This document shows positions 15,671 to 23,679 of a stretch of DNA of 42,677 bases, one piece after another. This DNA comes from an uncultured Bacteroidota bacterium (GTDB lineage Bacteria > Bacteroidota > Bacteroidia > Flavobacteriales > TMED113), in the NCBI GenBank assembly GCA_902533035.1, contig CACAKI010000006.1, positions 1 to 42,677 of the forward strand. Direction: 5' to 3'. Within the stretch, counting starts at the first letter, position 1. Every line of letters begins with the position of its first letter. The notes beneath the pieces are model-generated. The model ran no database searches, was not told the origin of the DNA, and was given only the letters and a program-made list of their open reading frames with translations. A program made the translations under genes and the position numbers.

Positions 15671-17227
15671 GTGGCTAGTGAATTAATAGTTAGAAATAAC
15701 AGAGATAATATAGATGTTGCTTTATTGAAGAGTGGAAGGTTAGTAGAATTGCATAAAATACTACCTGAAAACAGTTTTTCAATAGGTGATATATATTTGG
15801 GTGAAGTTAAAAAAACCTCACCTCAGTTGAATGCAGCTTTTGTGAATGTTGGCTATGAAAAAGATGGATTTCTGCATTATCATGACTTAGGTCCTCAGTA
15901 TAATACTTTTTCGAATTTTGTAAAACAGACTATGTCTGCTAAGACTTCAAAATGGTCTCTTAATAATATAAAAACTTTTCCAAATTTAAATAAAGATGGC
16001 CTTATTGATGATGTTCTTAAAAAGAAGGAACATATACTTGTCCAGGTTTCTAAGGAGCCAATTTCCACCAAAGGCCCCAGAATAGTTAGTGAGATCTCAT
16101 TAGCTGGAAGATATGTGGTATTATTACCATTTTCTAATAGGATTTCGATATCACAAAAAATTAAATCTCAGGGAGAAAAAGATAGATTAAAGAAACTAAT
16201 CAAAAGTATTATTCCTAAAAATTTTGGAATGATAGTGAGAACAGTGGCTGAGGGTAAAAAAGTAGCAGAGTTAGATGCAGACCTTAGAGCTTTAATTAAT
16301 CAATGGAAAATAGTACATACTAAATTACGAAATGCTGAAACGGGAGCTAAAATATTTGGTGGTATTAGTAAACTATCCTCAATTTTAAGAGATATTTTGA
16401 ATGATTCTTTTAATAAGATAATAGTTGATGATACAGATTTATATAATGAGTTAAAATTATATTTACAAGATAACATTCCCTCAAAAGAAAAAATACTTTC
16501 TAAGTATAGTGGCTCACAGCCTATTTTTGATAGATTTCATATAGAAAAACAAATAAAAAGTTCATTTGGAAAAACAGTTTCTATGAAAAAGGGGTCCTAT
16601 TTAATTATAGAACATACTGAAGCTATGCATGTGATAGATGTTAATAGTGGAAATAGATATGTAAAAGAAACTTCCCAGGAAGAAAATGCTTTTCAAGTTA
16701 ATTTACAGGCAGCGGAAGAAATAGCACGACAACTTAGGTTAAGAGATATGGGAGGTATTATAGCTGTTGATTTTATTGATATGAATCTTGCTGCTAATAG
16801 AAAAAAATTAACAGATTCTTTAGTAGATTTTATGAAAGAAGATAGGGCAAAACATAAAATTTTACCTCCAAGTAGATTTGGAATTATTGAAATTACTAGG
16901 CAGAGAGTGAGGCCTGTTATGCAAATCCAGACAGATGAAAAAATGGATTATAAATATATTGAAGCTCCTATATTGATTATTGATGAGATAAAAGAAAAAT
17001 ATGAAATGTTAGCCTCCAAAAGAAATAAGTTATCTAAAAAAGGGATACATTATATTACTTTATGTGCTCATCCATTTGTTATCACGTATTTAAAGGCTGG
17101 CTTTCCTTCAATTAGAACTAAATGGTATTTTCAATATAAATTAAGGTTACATTTAAGGCCTAACAATTCCTATAAATTCTTACAATATACTTTCTTTGAC
17201 CCATCAAATAATACAATTACGTTTTAG
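15671..17227 (+). CDS. rng: RNase E/G family endoribonuclease (GTG start)
   Basis: Endoribonuclease for rRNA maturation and mRNA decay, 518 residues, close to RNase G size. An S1 domain (about 35-125) carries IGDIYLGEVKKTSPQLNAAF and GFLHYHDLG. A 5' sensor/RNase H-like region holds GMIVRTVAEGK. The catalytic Asp pair is in HVIDVNSGN (about residue 323) and GIIAVDFIDMN (about 366). RQRVRPVMQIQ is conserved, but the zinc-link C-P-x-C motif normally just after it is absent (positions about 421-432 read TDEKMDYKYIEA). The start is GTG at 15671; no in-frame ATG precedes it. The last 24 nt overlap the MFS gene on the opposite strand. Confidence 0.93.
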   Translation: MASELIVRNNRDNIDVALLKSGRLVELHKILPENSFSIGDIYLGEVKKTSPQLNAAFVNVGYEKDGFLHYHDLGPQYNTFSNFVKQTMSAKTSKWSLNNIKTFPNLNKDGLIDDVLKKKEHILVQVSKEPISTKGPRIVSEISLAGRYVVLLPFSNRISISQKIKSQGEKDRLKKLIKSIIPKNFGMIVRTVAEGKKVAELDADLRALINQWKIVHTKLRNAETGAKIFGGISKLSSILRDILNDSFNKIIVDDTDLYNELKLYLQDNIPSKEKILSKYSGSQPIFDRFHIEKQIKSSFGKTVSMKKGSYLIIEHTEAMHVIDVNSGNRYVKETSQEENAFQVNLQAAEEIARQLRLRDMGGIIAVDFIDMNLAANRKKLTDSLVDFMKEDRAKHKILPPSRFGIIEITRQRVRPVMQIQTDEKMDYKYIEAPILIIDEIKEKYEMLASKRNKLSKKGIHYITLCAHPFVITYLKAGFPSIRTKWYFQYKLRLHLRPNNSYKFLQYTFFDPSNNTITF

Positions 17228-18454
17228 CTTTTTGTAGTAGTAAATAATTGGTCCACAAAAAATTAATAAAATAATGGAACATATTATATAGCCGAACATT
17301 ACATTTTTATTTTCTGAGAAAAAATAAATAGAGAAAATAAAAATCAATGTCATTCTTATAATAGTGTTAATACTAACAAAAATACTAATAACACGACCTA
17401 TTTTTTTATTTGGTACATTGTCAAAAAGAAAGGAATTTCTTAATATTCTCACACCTGAATTAGAAAGCCCTAAGAAGATAGAGATTAAAAATAAAGAGAC
17501 TAAAGATGTATTACTTATCATTAAAAGAATAGAAAAAGCTGTTAAAATAATTAAAATTATTGTCAAGCGAATTTTATCTACGTACACTAACCACTTGTAA
17601 ACAAAAAAGCCTGAAATTAGTGCACCAGAGGCATAACACACATCAGTTATTGCAAAAACATATGCTCCTTTTTGATAAAAATTTTGAATTAAAAGAGGTA
17701 GGAGTGTAAACATTTCTGTTAAAATAAAAGCAAAAATAATGTGAGAACATACCCCATAAATTAATATTAAAGGATTCTTTTCAAGAAACTTGATGCCAAC
17801 TTCTAATCTTTTTAATACTGAGTTAGATTGTTTTTTAATTGTAGATGAAGAGAATTTGATATTGCTAATTATAAATGCCCCAATTAAATAAGTGATGCTA
17901 TCAATGATTAATATTTTTTCAATAGGCATTGGTTTTATGTTAATAAAACCCCATTCTAAACCTGATAATAAAATTGCAGCGAGCCCTCCAGCTGCTACTG
18001 TTGTAGATTGACCTACAATTTCTATGTAAGAATTAATTTTTACATAATTTTCTTTTTGACTGATTTCTTGGGCAAATGCATAAAGAGTTGGGTAATATAT
18101 TATATAATAAAAACATGTTGATGAAAAAACTAATGCAATTAAAATAATGGCAATATTGGTTGAGTTAAAATAAATTATACAAGTAGAAAATAAAAAAATG
18201 ACTAATCCTGTATAAAAGTTCAACTTTTCTAATATCATTTTACGATTATATCTATCAATAATAGTACCGGAATATAATCCCAAAAAAAGTCCTAAAAAAG
18301 TAACAATTCCGAATATTAGAGAAAATGTAGAATTTAAATCTAATGTGTTTGTAAAATACCAAGGTATTGCAATCATGCTTATTCCTGAAGAAACACCAGA
18401 AATAATATGTGATAAAAATAAAAGTAATAATCTATGATTGTTATTTTTAATCAT
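17204..18454 (-). CDS. Major facilitator superfamily transporter
   Basis: 416 residues, about twelve membrane helices, inner membrane. The helix 2-3 loop has GLYSGTIIDRYNRKMIL, the MFS motif A (G-x-x-x-D-R-x-x-R-K). The N-terminal SGVSSGISMIAIPWYFTNTL and a mid-length soluble loop (about 195-215) fit the MFS_3/enterobactin-exporter-like (EntS-like) group, but the substrate cannot be inferred. The 3' end overlaps rng by 24 nt in a convergent pair, and it is divergent from prfB across 78 nt. No operon partner. The start ATG (18454) follows an AT-rich region with no clear TAnnTTTG box. Confidence 0.85.
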   Translation of the reverse strand: MIKNNNHRLLLLFLSHIISGVSSGISMIAIPWYFTNTLDLNSTFSLIFGIVTFLGLFLGLYSGTIIDRYNRKMILEKLNFYTGLVIFLFSTCIIYFNSTNIAIILIALVFSSTCFYYIIYYPTLYAFAQEISQKENYVKINSYIEIVGQSTTVAAGGLAAILLSGLEWGFINIKPMPIEKILIIDSITYLIGAFIISNIKFSSSTIKKQSNSVLKRLEVGIKFLEKNPLILIYGVCSHIIFAFILTEMFTLLPLLIQNFYQKGAYVFAITDVCYASGALISGFFVYKWLVYVDKIRLTIILIILTAFSILLMISNTSLVSLFLISIFLGLSNSGVRILRNSFLFDNVPNKKIGRVISIFVSINTIIRMTLIFIFSIYFFSENKNVMFGYIICSIILLIFCGPIIYYYKKLKRNCII

Positions 18455-18532
18455 AGGTGCAAATTCGGTTTTTTATTACTAAATTCTATTAAAATAAATG
18501 TTTATTTTTTCAAAATACTAGAATTGTTTTAA

Positions 18533-19621
18533 ATGGTGAGTCAAGATCAAATAAAAGAATTGATTAATAGAGTTTCTAAATTACAGAAAAGTTTAGGTAT
18601 AAAATCAGAAATTGAAGAATTAAAAAAAAAGCATTTAATTTCTCAAGAATCAGGTTTTTGGAATAATCAAAAAAGTGCTGAGAAATTAATGAAAGAGATT
18701 AAATTTTCAGAATCTAAAATAAATAGTTTTCATGAGTGTAAAAACTCAGTTGAGGATTTGGAAGTTTTATTTACGTTTTTTTTAAATAATGATCTTGGAG
18801 AAAAAGAAATAGATAATGCATTTTCCAAAAGTGAGAATTTAATTTCTGAGCTAGAGTTTAAAACTATGTTGAATGACCCTCAAGACAAATCAACAGCAAT
18901 TTTAACTATTAATCCGGGTGCAGGGGGCACTGAGAGTCAAGATTGGGCGGAAATGTTGATGAGGATGTATATTATGTGGTCAGAAAAAAATCAATATAAA
19001 GCAAAGGAAATAAATTATCAAAGTGGAGATGTGGCAGGTATTAAATCAGTTACTTTAGAAATTGAAGGTGATTTTTGTTATGGTTATTTGAAAGGAGAAA
19101 GTGGGGTTCATCGTTTGGTTAGAATTTCTCCATTTGATTCTAATTCTAGAAGACATACTTCTTTTGCTTCAGTGTTTGTGTATCCATTAGTTGATGAAGG
19201 AATTGAAATTATAATTAATCCTTCTGAAATTGAATGGGAAACATTTAGATCTGGTGGGCCTGGAGGTCAAGCTGTAAATAAAATAGAAACAGCTGTTAGG
19301 TTAAGGCATGTCCCTACTGGTATAATTATTGAGAATTCTGAATCGGCTTCGCAGCTAGATAATAAAAAAAAGGCAATGGTGTTATTGAAATCAAGACTAT
19401 ATTTAATTGAACTAGAAAAATTAAATGCAAAAAAAAATGAAGTAGAATCTTTAAAGAAAAAAATTGAGTGGGGTTCTCAAATTAGGAATTATGTTTTGCA
19501 TCCATATAAATTAGTAAAAGATTTAAGAACAAATGAAGAGTCTTCAGATGTGCAGGCTATTTTAAATGGAGACATAGACGTCTTTATAAAGTCTTATTTA
19601 ATGAATAATAATAATAAATAA
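18533..19621 (+). CDS. prfB: Peptide chain release factor 2 (no programmed frameshift)
   Basis: RF2 ends translation at UGA and UAA. 362 residues. The stop-recognition SPF tripeptide is in VRISPFDSNSRRHTSF (about 199-201), and the catalytic GGQ is in RSGGPGGQAVNKIETAV (about 244-246). The N-terminal helical domain reads RVSKLQKSLGIKSEIEELKKK. In most bacteria an in-frame UGA near codon 25 demands a +1 frameshift here; in this gene the region is a continuous frame from ATG 18533, so autoregulation by frameshifting is absent. It is followed after 2 nt by the ArsC-family gene. Confidence 0.97.
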   Translation: MVSQDQIKELINRVSKLQKSLGIKSEIEELKKKHLISQESGFWNNQKSAEKLMKEIKFSESKINSFHECKNSVEDLEVLFTFFLNNDLGEKEIDNAFSKSENLISELEFKTMLNDPQDKSTAILTINPGAGGTESQDWAEMLMRMYIMWSEKNQYKAKEINYQSGDVAGIKSVTLEIEGDFCYGYLKGESGVHRLVRISPFDSNSRRHTSFASVFVYPLVDEGIEIIINPSEIEWETFRSGGPGGQAVNKIETAVRLRHVPTGIIIENSESASQLDNKKKAMVLLKSRLYLIELEKLNAKKNEVESLKKKIEWGSQIRNYVLHPYKLVKDLRTNEESSDVQAILNGDIDVFIKSYLMNNNNK

Positions 19622-19623
19622 AT

Positions 19624-19971
19624 ATGTTTAAAATACTTCATAATCCGAGATGTAGAAAAAGTAGAGAGGTCTTGAAATTGTTACAAGAAAGGGGAATAGA
19701 TCCAGTGGTAATTGAATATTTAAAAACCCCATTAAATAAGAAAAAAATAGAAGAAGTTGTTTCTTTTTTAAATGAGATGGATTTTAAAAAATTAATTAGA
19801 AAAAATGAATTAATCTATAAAGAGAAGTATAAAAATAAAATTCTCTCAAAATCTGATTTAATTCAAGCTATAGTACAAGATCCTATTTTACTTGAAAGGC
19901 CAATTGTGATAAAAGACAAAAAGGCTATTATTGGAAGACCTCCAGAAAATGTGTTAGATTTGTTAAAATAA
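19624..19971 (+). CDS. ArsC-family protein (glutaredoxin-type arsenate reductase or Spx/YffB-like)
   Basis: 115 residues, thioredoxin-like ArsC fold. The active Cys is C10 in HNPRCRKSREVLKLL. EYLKTPLNKKKIEEV and the C-terminal RPIVIKDKKAIIGRPPENVLDLL complete the family pattern; the RP and GRPPE segments are conserved in arsenate reductases. It may reduce arsenate with glutaredoxin/glutathione-like thiols, but in Bacteroidota without other ars genes nearby the true role is uncertain. Located 2 nt after prfB and 9 nt before fumC, so likely a translational rider in a prfB-arsC-fumC transcript. Confidence 0.88.
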   Translation: MFKILHNPRCRKSREVLKLLQERGIDPVVIEYLKTPLNKKKIEEVVSFLNEMDFKKLIRKNELIYKEKYKNKILSKSDLIQAIVQDPILLERPIVIKDKKAIIGRPPENVLDLLK

Positions 19972-19980
19972 TATTTCATT

Positions 19981-21390
19981 ATGACAAAAACTCGAAAAGA
20001 ATTTGATAGCTTAGGCTCTATTAATGTTCCAAATGATAAGTTTTGGGCAGCTCAAACAGAAAGATCAAGAAATAATTTTAAAATAGGATCTCCAGGAAGC
20101 ATGCCTATTGAAGTTATTCATGCATTTGCGTTATTAAAAAAATCTATAGCTCATGTTAATTGTGATTTAGGAATTCTTTCGAAAAGAAAAAGAGATTTAA
20201 TATCTAAGGTTTGTGATGAAATATACTCAGGTCATTTAGATGAGCATTTTCCATTGGTAGTGTGGCAGACGGGGTCAGGAACACAAACAAACATGAATAT
20301 AAATGAAGTAATTGTAAATCGAGCAAAAGAAATTTCAACAAAAATTCATCTACACCCTAATGATGATGTAAATAAGTCACAATCATCAAATGATACTTTC
20401 CCAACCGCCATGAATATGGCAGCCTTAAATTTACTAATTAATAATACAATTCCTGGGCTGAAGATGCTATTAAAGTCTTTGAGAAAAAAATCATCTTCAT
20501 TTTCAAAAATAATTAAAATTGGAAGAACTCATTTTATGGATGCAACTCCATTAACTTTAGGTCAAGAGTTTTCCGGATATGTTTCTCAAATAGAAAAAGG
20601 TCTTAAAAAACTACAAGAAAGTTGTCGTGATCTTTCTGAATTAGCAATTGGTGGAACGGCTGTAGGAACAGGCTTAAATACTATAAAGGACTTTGATAAA
20701 ATGGTGGTCAAAAAAATCAACTCATTTTATAAAAAAGATGGTTTTAAAAGTTCTTTTATCATTGCCTCAAATAAATTTGAAGCTCTTTCTGCAAATGAAG
20801 GTATTGTTTCTTCTCATCATGCTTTGAAGCAATTAGGATTATCAATTAATAAAATTGCTAATGATATAAGAATTTCTTCTTCAGGGCCTAGGTCAGGTAT
20901 AGGAGAGTTAATATTACCAGCAAATGAGCCGGGGTCATCTATAATGCCTGGAAAAGTTAACCCAACACAATGTGAAGCTATAACAATGGTGTGTTCACAA
21001 ATAATAGGAAATGATACTGCTATTTCATTTGGTGCGACACAAGGTCATTTTCAGTTAAATGTGTTCAGGCCGATGATGATATATAACTTTATCCTTTCTG
21101 CAAGGATTTTAGGTGATGCTTGTATGTCTTTTTCACTTAATTGTGTGGCAGGTATTAAGGCAAATAAAAAACAGATAAATAAAAACTTACAGAATTCCTT
21201 GATGTTAGTTACCGCTTTAAATACTCATATTGGTTATGATCAAGCTGCAAAAATTGCAAAATATGCTTATGAAAATGATTTAACATTGAAAGAGGCTGCC
21301 CAAAATTTAAACATTTTGAGTGAAGAAGATTTTAATAAATTGGTAAATCCAAATGATATGATAGCTCCAAACAAAAAAAGTCCGAACTAA
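19981..21390 (+). CDS. fumC: Fumarate hydratase class II
   Basis: Interconverts fumarate and malate in the TCA cycle; iron-free homotetramer. 469 residues, standard length. Conserved regions are TGSGTQTNMNINEVI (about 97-111), NDDVNKSQSSNDTFPTAMN (about 126-144), GRTHFMDATPLTLGQEFSGY (about 181-200) and the fumarase/aspartase signature GSSIMPGKVNPTQ (about 317-329). The SS-loop motif and the catalytic His/Ser context are intact. It is last in the prfB-arsC-fumC run and is followed by a hairpin with a U-run overlapping its stop. Confidence 0.98.
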   Translation: MTKTRKEFDSLGSINVPNDKFWAAQTERSRNNFKIGSPGSMPIEVIHAFALLKKSIAHVNCDLGILSKRKRDLISKVCDEIYSGHLDEHFPLVVWQTGSGTQTNMNINEVIVNRAKEISTKIHLHPNDDVNKSQSSNDTFPTAMNMAALNLLINNTIPGLKMLLKSLRKKSSSFSKIIKIGRTHFMDATPLTLGQEFSGYVSQIEKGLKKLQESCRDLSELAIGGTAVGTGLNTIKDFDKMVVKKINSFYKKDGFKSSFIIASNKFEALSANEGIVSSHHALKQLGLSINKIANDIRISSSGPRSGIGELILPANEPGSSIMPGKVNPTQCEAITMVCSQIIGNDTAISFGATQGHFQLNVFRPMMIYNFILSARILGDACMSFSLNCVAGIKANKKQINKNLQNSLMLVTALNTHIGYDQAAKIAKYAYENDLTLKEAAQNLNILSEEDFNKLVNPNDMIAPNKKSPN

Positions 21391-21401
21391 CAGACTTTTT
21401 T
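21374..21401 (+). terminator. Intrinsic terminator overlapping the fumC stop
   Basis: AAAAAAGTC (21374-21382), 10-nt loop, GACTTTTTT (21393-21401): a perfect 9-bp stem with the U-tract built into its 3' arm. The fumC stop codon lies in the loop. The A-run upstream would also allow termination on the other strand. Confidence 0.6.
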
Positions 21402-21403
21402 GC

Positions 21404-21429
21404 GATTACCTTTTAAGAAATAGGTAATC
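21404..21429. other. Second hairpin in the fumC-permease gap
   Basis: GATTACCT (21404-21411), 10-nt loop, AGGTAATC (21422-21429), an 8-bp perfect stem directly after the terminator but without a following U-run. It could protect the fumC 3' end or act in the leader of the downstream permease. The rest of this 170-nt gap shows no clear TAnnTTTG promoter. Confidence 0.45.
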
Positions 21430-21559
21430 AATATACCCCAAATATGAAATGCAACACAATTCTAGTCAAATTATGCAAAAGATTCACTTAGAACTAGATT
21501 TAGTTTTTAACAAAGGAATGTTAATTCTTCTGAATTTCATTCAAATTAATTATTGAATA

Positions 21560-22324
21560 ATGGAAAATGCTATTGGATATATATTGTTTTTATTGTCAGG
21601 TATTTTGTTTGGTTTATTTGGAGCGGGTGGTTCATTGATAACTATTCCAATTTTGATGATTTTTTTTAGTTTATCTTTTAAAATATCTACAACATACTCA
21701 TTAATAATTGTTTTTTTAGTGTCTTTTTTTGGAGTAATCTCATCTTCAAACTCTATGATTTATAGGTTTAAGTCTATTCTTTTTTTTGGAACCACATCAT
21801 TATTCGGAGTGTTTTTTTCCAGGAATTTTTTATTTCATATAGTGCCAGAGGAAATACTTATAAGGATGTTTGTGGGGTTTTTGTTCATTTCAGGATTAGT
21901 TATGTTGTATAAAAAAAGAGAACAGTTTAACCAATTAAGCACAGAAAAAATCAAATATTTTCCATTGTTGTTACAAGGGTTTTTAGTAGGAAATTTAACA
22001 GGATTATTAGGGGTAGGTGGAGGATTTTTAATTGTTCCGATATTAATTATTTTCCAAAAATTTAATATTAAACAAGCAGCAAAAGCATCTATATTCTTAA
22101 TTTTTTTAAATTCTTGGTTTGCAATAATTGTAGATTTATCGAACAATTTTTTCAACTTTGACTCTAAGCTTTTTTTCTTTATTCTTTTATTTTCTATCAT
22201 TGGTTTATTGATAGGAAAAAAAACACAAAATGCAATTAATATAAAAATGATGCACAAGTTATTTGCGTTTTTTTTAATAGTTATATCTTTGCTTTTAGGA
22301 TTTAACATACAATTATTTTTATAA
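21560..22324 (+). CDS. TauE/SafE-family sulfite/organosulfonate exporter-type permease
   Basis: 254 residues with seven or eight predicted membrane helices. Two copies of the family motif are visible: GLFGAGGSLITIPILMIFF near residues 19-37 and LTGLLGVGGGFLIVPILIIF near 148-167, the internal duplication typical of TauE/SafE permeases. Its stop overlaps the start of the MBL-rhodanese gene by 1 nt (TAATG), so the two are coupled. Because the partner is a persulfide-dioxygenase-like protein that would generate sulfite, sulfite export is a reasonable inference, though the exact substrate is not shown by sequence. Confidence 0.88.
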   Translation: MENAIGYILFLLSGILFGLFGAGGSLITIPILMIFFSLSFKISTTYSLIIVFLVSFFGVISSSNSMIYRFKSILFFGTTSLFGVFFSRNFLFHIVPEEILIRMFVGFLFISGLVMLYKKREQFNQLSTEKIKYFPLLLQGFLVGNLTGLLGVGGGFLIVPILIIFQKFNIKQAAKASIFLIFLNSWFAIIVDLSNNFFNFDSKLFFFILLFSIIGLLIGKKTQNAINIKMMHKLFAFFLIVISLLLGFNIQLFL

Positions 22325-23679
22325 TGTTTATAAAACAGATTTACACAAATTGTCTTTCACAAGCATCTTATTATATAGAGTCAGATGGTGAAGCAATTAT
22401 TATTGACCCAATAAGAGATTCTAATTTATATATTGATTTAGTAAAAAGTCGTCAATCTCAAGTTAAATATATTTTCGAAACACATTTTCATGCTGATTTT
22501 ATTTCAGGGCATTTGGATTTAAAAAATATATTTAATTCTGAAATTGTATTTGGTTCAGTTGCAGAAACAAAATATGATATTATAAAAGCAGAAAACAATT
22601 CAATTTTCAATATTGGTTCAATAAAAATAAAAGTTTTACATACTCCAGGACATACCCCTGAGTCTGTTTGTTATTTACTATATGATGGTAATAATAATGA
22701 ATATTGTGTTTTTACCGGTGACACTTTATTTATAGGTGAAGTAGGTCGACCTGATTTAGCGATTTCTAGTTCTGTCACACAATCTGATTTAGCTTCACAA
22801 TTGTATGACTCATTACATAATATATTAATGAAATTAAATGATAATGTAATTGTTTATCCTGCACATGGGCCAGGCTCAGCTTGTGGAAAGACATTTAGTA
22901 AAGAAACTTTTTCTACCATAGGAGAGCAAAAGAAAAATAATTATGCTCTTCAGAAAATGAGTAAAGAAAAATTTATAGAAGTTGTTTTAGATGGAATTTT
23001 GACACCCCCTCTTTATTTTTCTCATGATGCTAAGATGAATAAAGAAGGCTATCAAGAAACATCTAAAGTCATAGAAAGGAATGTAAAAAAATTTCCTATA
23101 AATGATTTAGAAAAAGAAATTTCAAATGGAGTAGTTATTTTAGATGTCCGAACTGGTAATGATTTTGAAAAGGGTTTTATTAAAAACTCTATTAATATTA
23201 CCAAAACATTTCAATCATTTGCAACTTGGGTAGGTGCTGTTATCCCATTTGATAAAAATATTATTATTGTATGTTACTCTGGTGAAGAAGAAGAAGTTGT
23301 TTCTAGGCTTGCTAGAGTTGGTTATGAGAATGTTTTAGGTTTTATAACATCTTTCAATGATGTTGATTCTGATAAAATTGAAAAATTAGATTCTATTCGC
23401 CCTGAACAAATGTTTTCTTCTAATTTTTCAGATGCCATTTTCTTAGATGTTAGGAAGCCGATGGAATTAGAAACAGTTGGAAAAATGTCTAATTCTGTTA
23501 ATATAAGGCTACAAGAACTTTCTGAAAATTTATCTAATTTAGATCCAGAAAAGAAATATTTAGTTTTTTGTGCAGGTGGATATAGGTCTATGATAGCATC
23601 GTCTATTTTAAAATCTAATGCATTTAAATCTGTGTATAATATATATGGCGGTTTCAATAGTATGCAGAGCTTTTTATAA
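22324..23679 (+). CDS. MBL-fold protein with two rhodanese domains (persulfide dioxygenase-like)
   Basis: 451 residues, cytosolic. The N-terminal metallo-beta-lactamase domain (about 1-235) has the metal motif THFHADFISGH (53-63), HTPGHTPESVCY (about 109-120), FTGDTLFIGEVGRPDL and YPAHGPGSACG, as in ETHE1/persulfide dioxygenase-rhodanese fusions. Rhodanese domain 1 (about 255-350) has a Cys in IIVCYSGEEEE (about residue 317). Rhodanese domain 2 (about 360-451) has the active-site loop VFCAGGYRS (Cys about 416). Both loops keep a Cys; as I recall, domain 1 is often Cys-less in relatives. Likely roles are persulfide oxidation to sulfite and sulfur transfer, working with the preceding permease. 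Its 3' end overlaps the DUF2723 gene by 6 nt. Confidence 0.9.
   Translation: MFIKQIYTNCLSQASYYIESDGEAIIIDPIRDSNLYIDLVKSRQSQVKYIFETHFHADFISGHLDLKNIFNSEIVFGSVAETKYDIIKAENNSIFNIGSIKIKVLHTPGHTPESVCYLLYDGNNNEYCVFTGDTLFIGEVGRPDLAISSSVTQSDLASQLYDSLHNILMKLNDNVIVYPAHGPGSACGKTFSKETFSTIGEQKKNNYALQKMSKEKFIEVVLDGILTPPLYFSHDAKMNKEGYQETSKVIERNVKKFPINDLEKEISNGVVILDVRTGNDFEKGFIKNSINITKTFQSFATWVGAVIPFDKNIIIVCYSGEEEEVVSRLARVGYENVLGFITSFNDVDSDKIEKLDSIRPEQMFSSNFSDAIFLDVRKPMELETVGKMSNSVNIRLQELSENLSNLDPEKKYLVFCAGGYRSMIASSILKSNAFKSVYNIYGGFNSMQSFL

Noticed and set aside
19624-19971. Arsenic-resistance cassette
   Set aside because: A lone ArsC-family protein in a housekeeping run without arsB, acr3 or arsR is not enough; it is more likely a general thioredoxin-fold protein.
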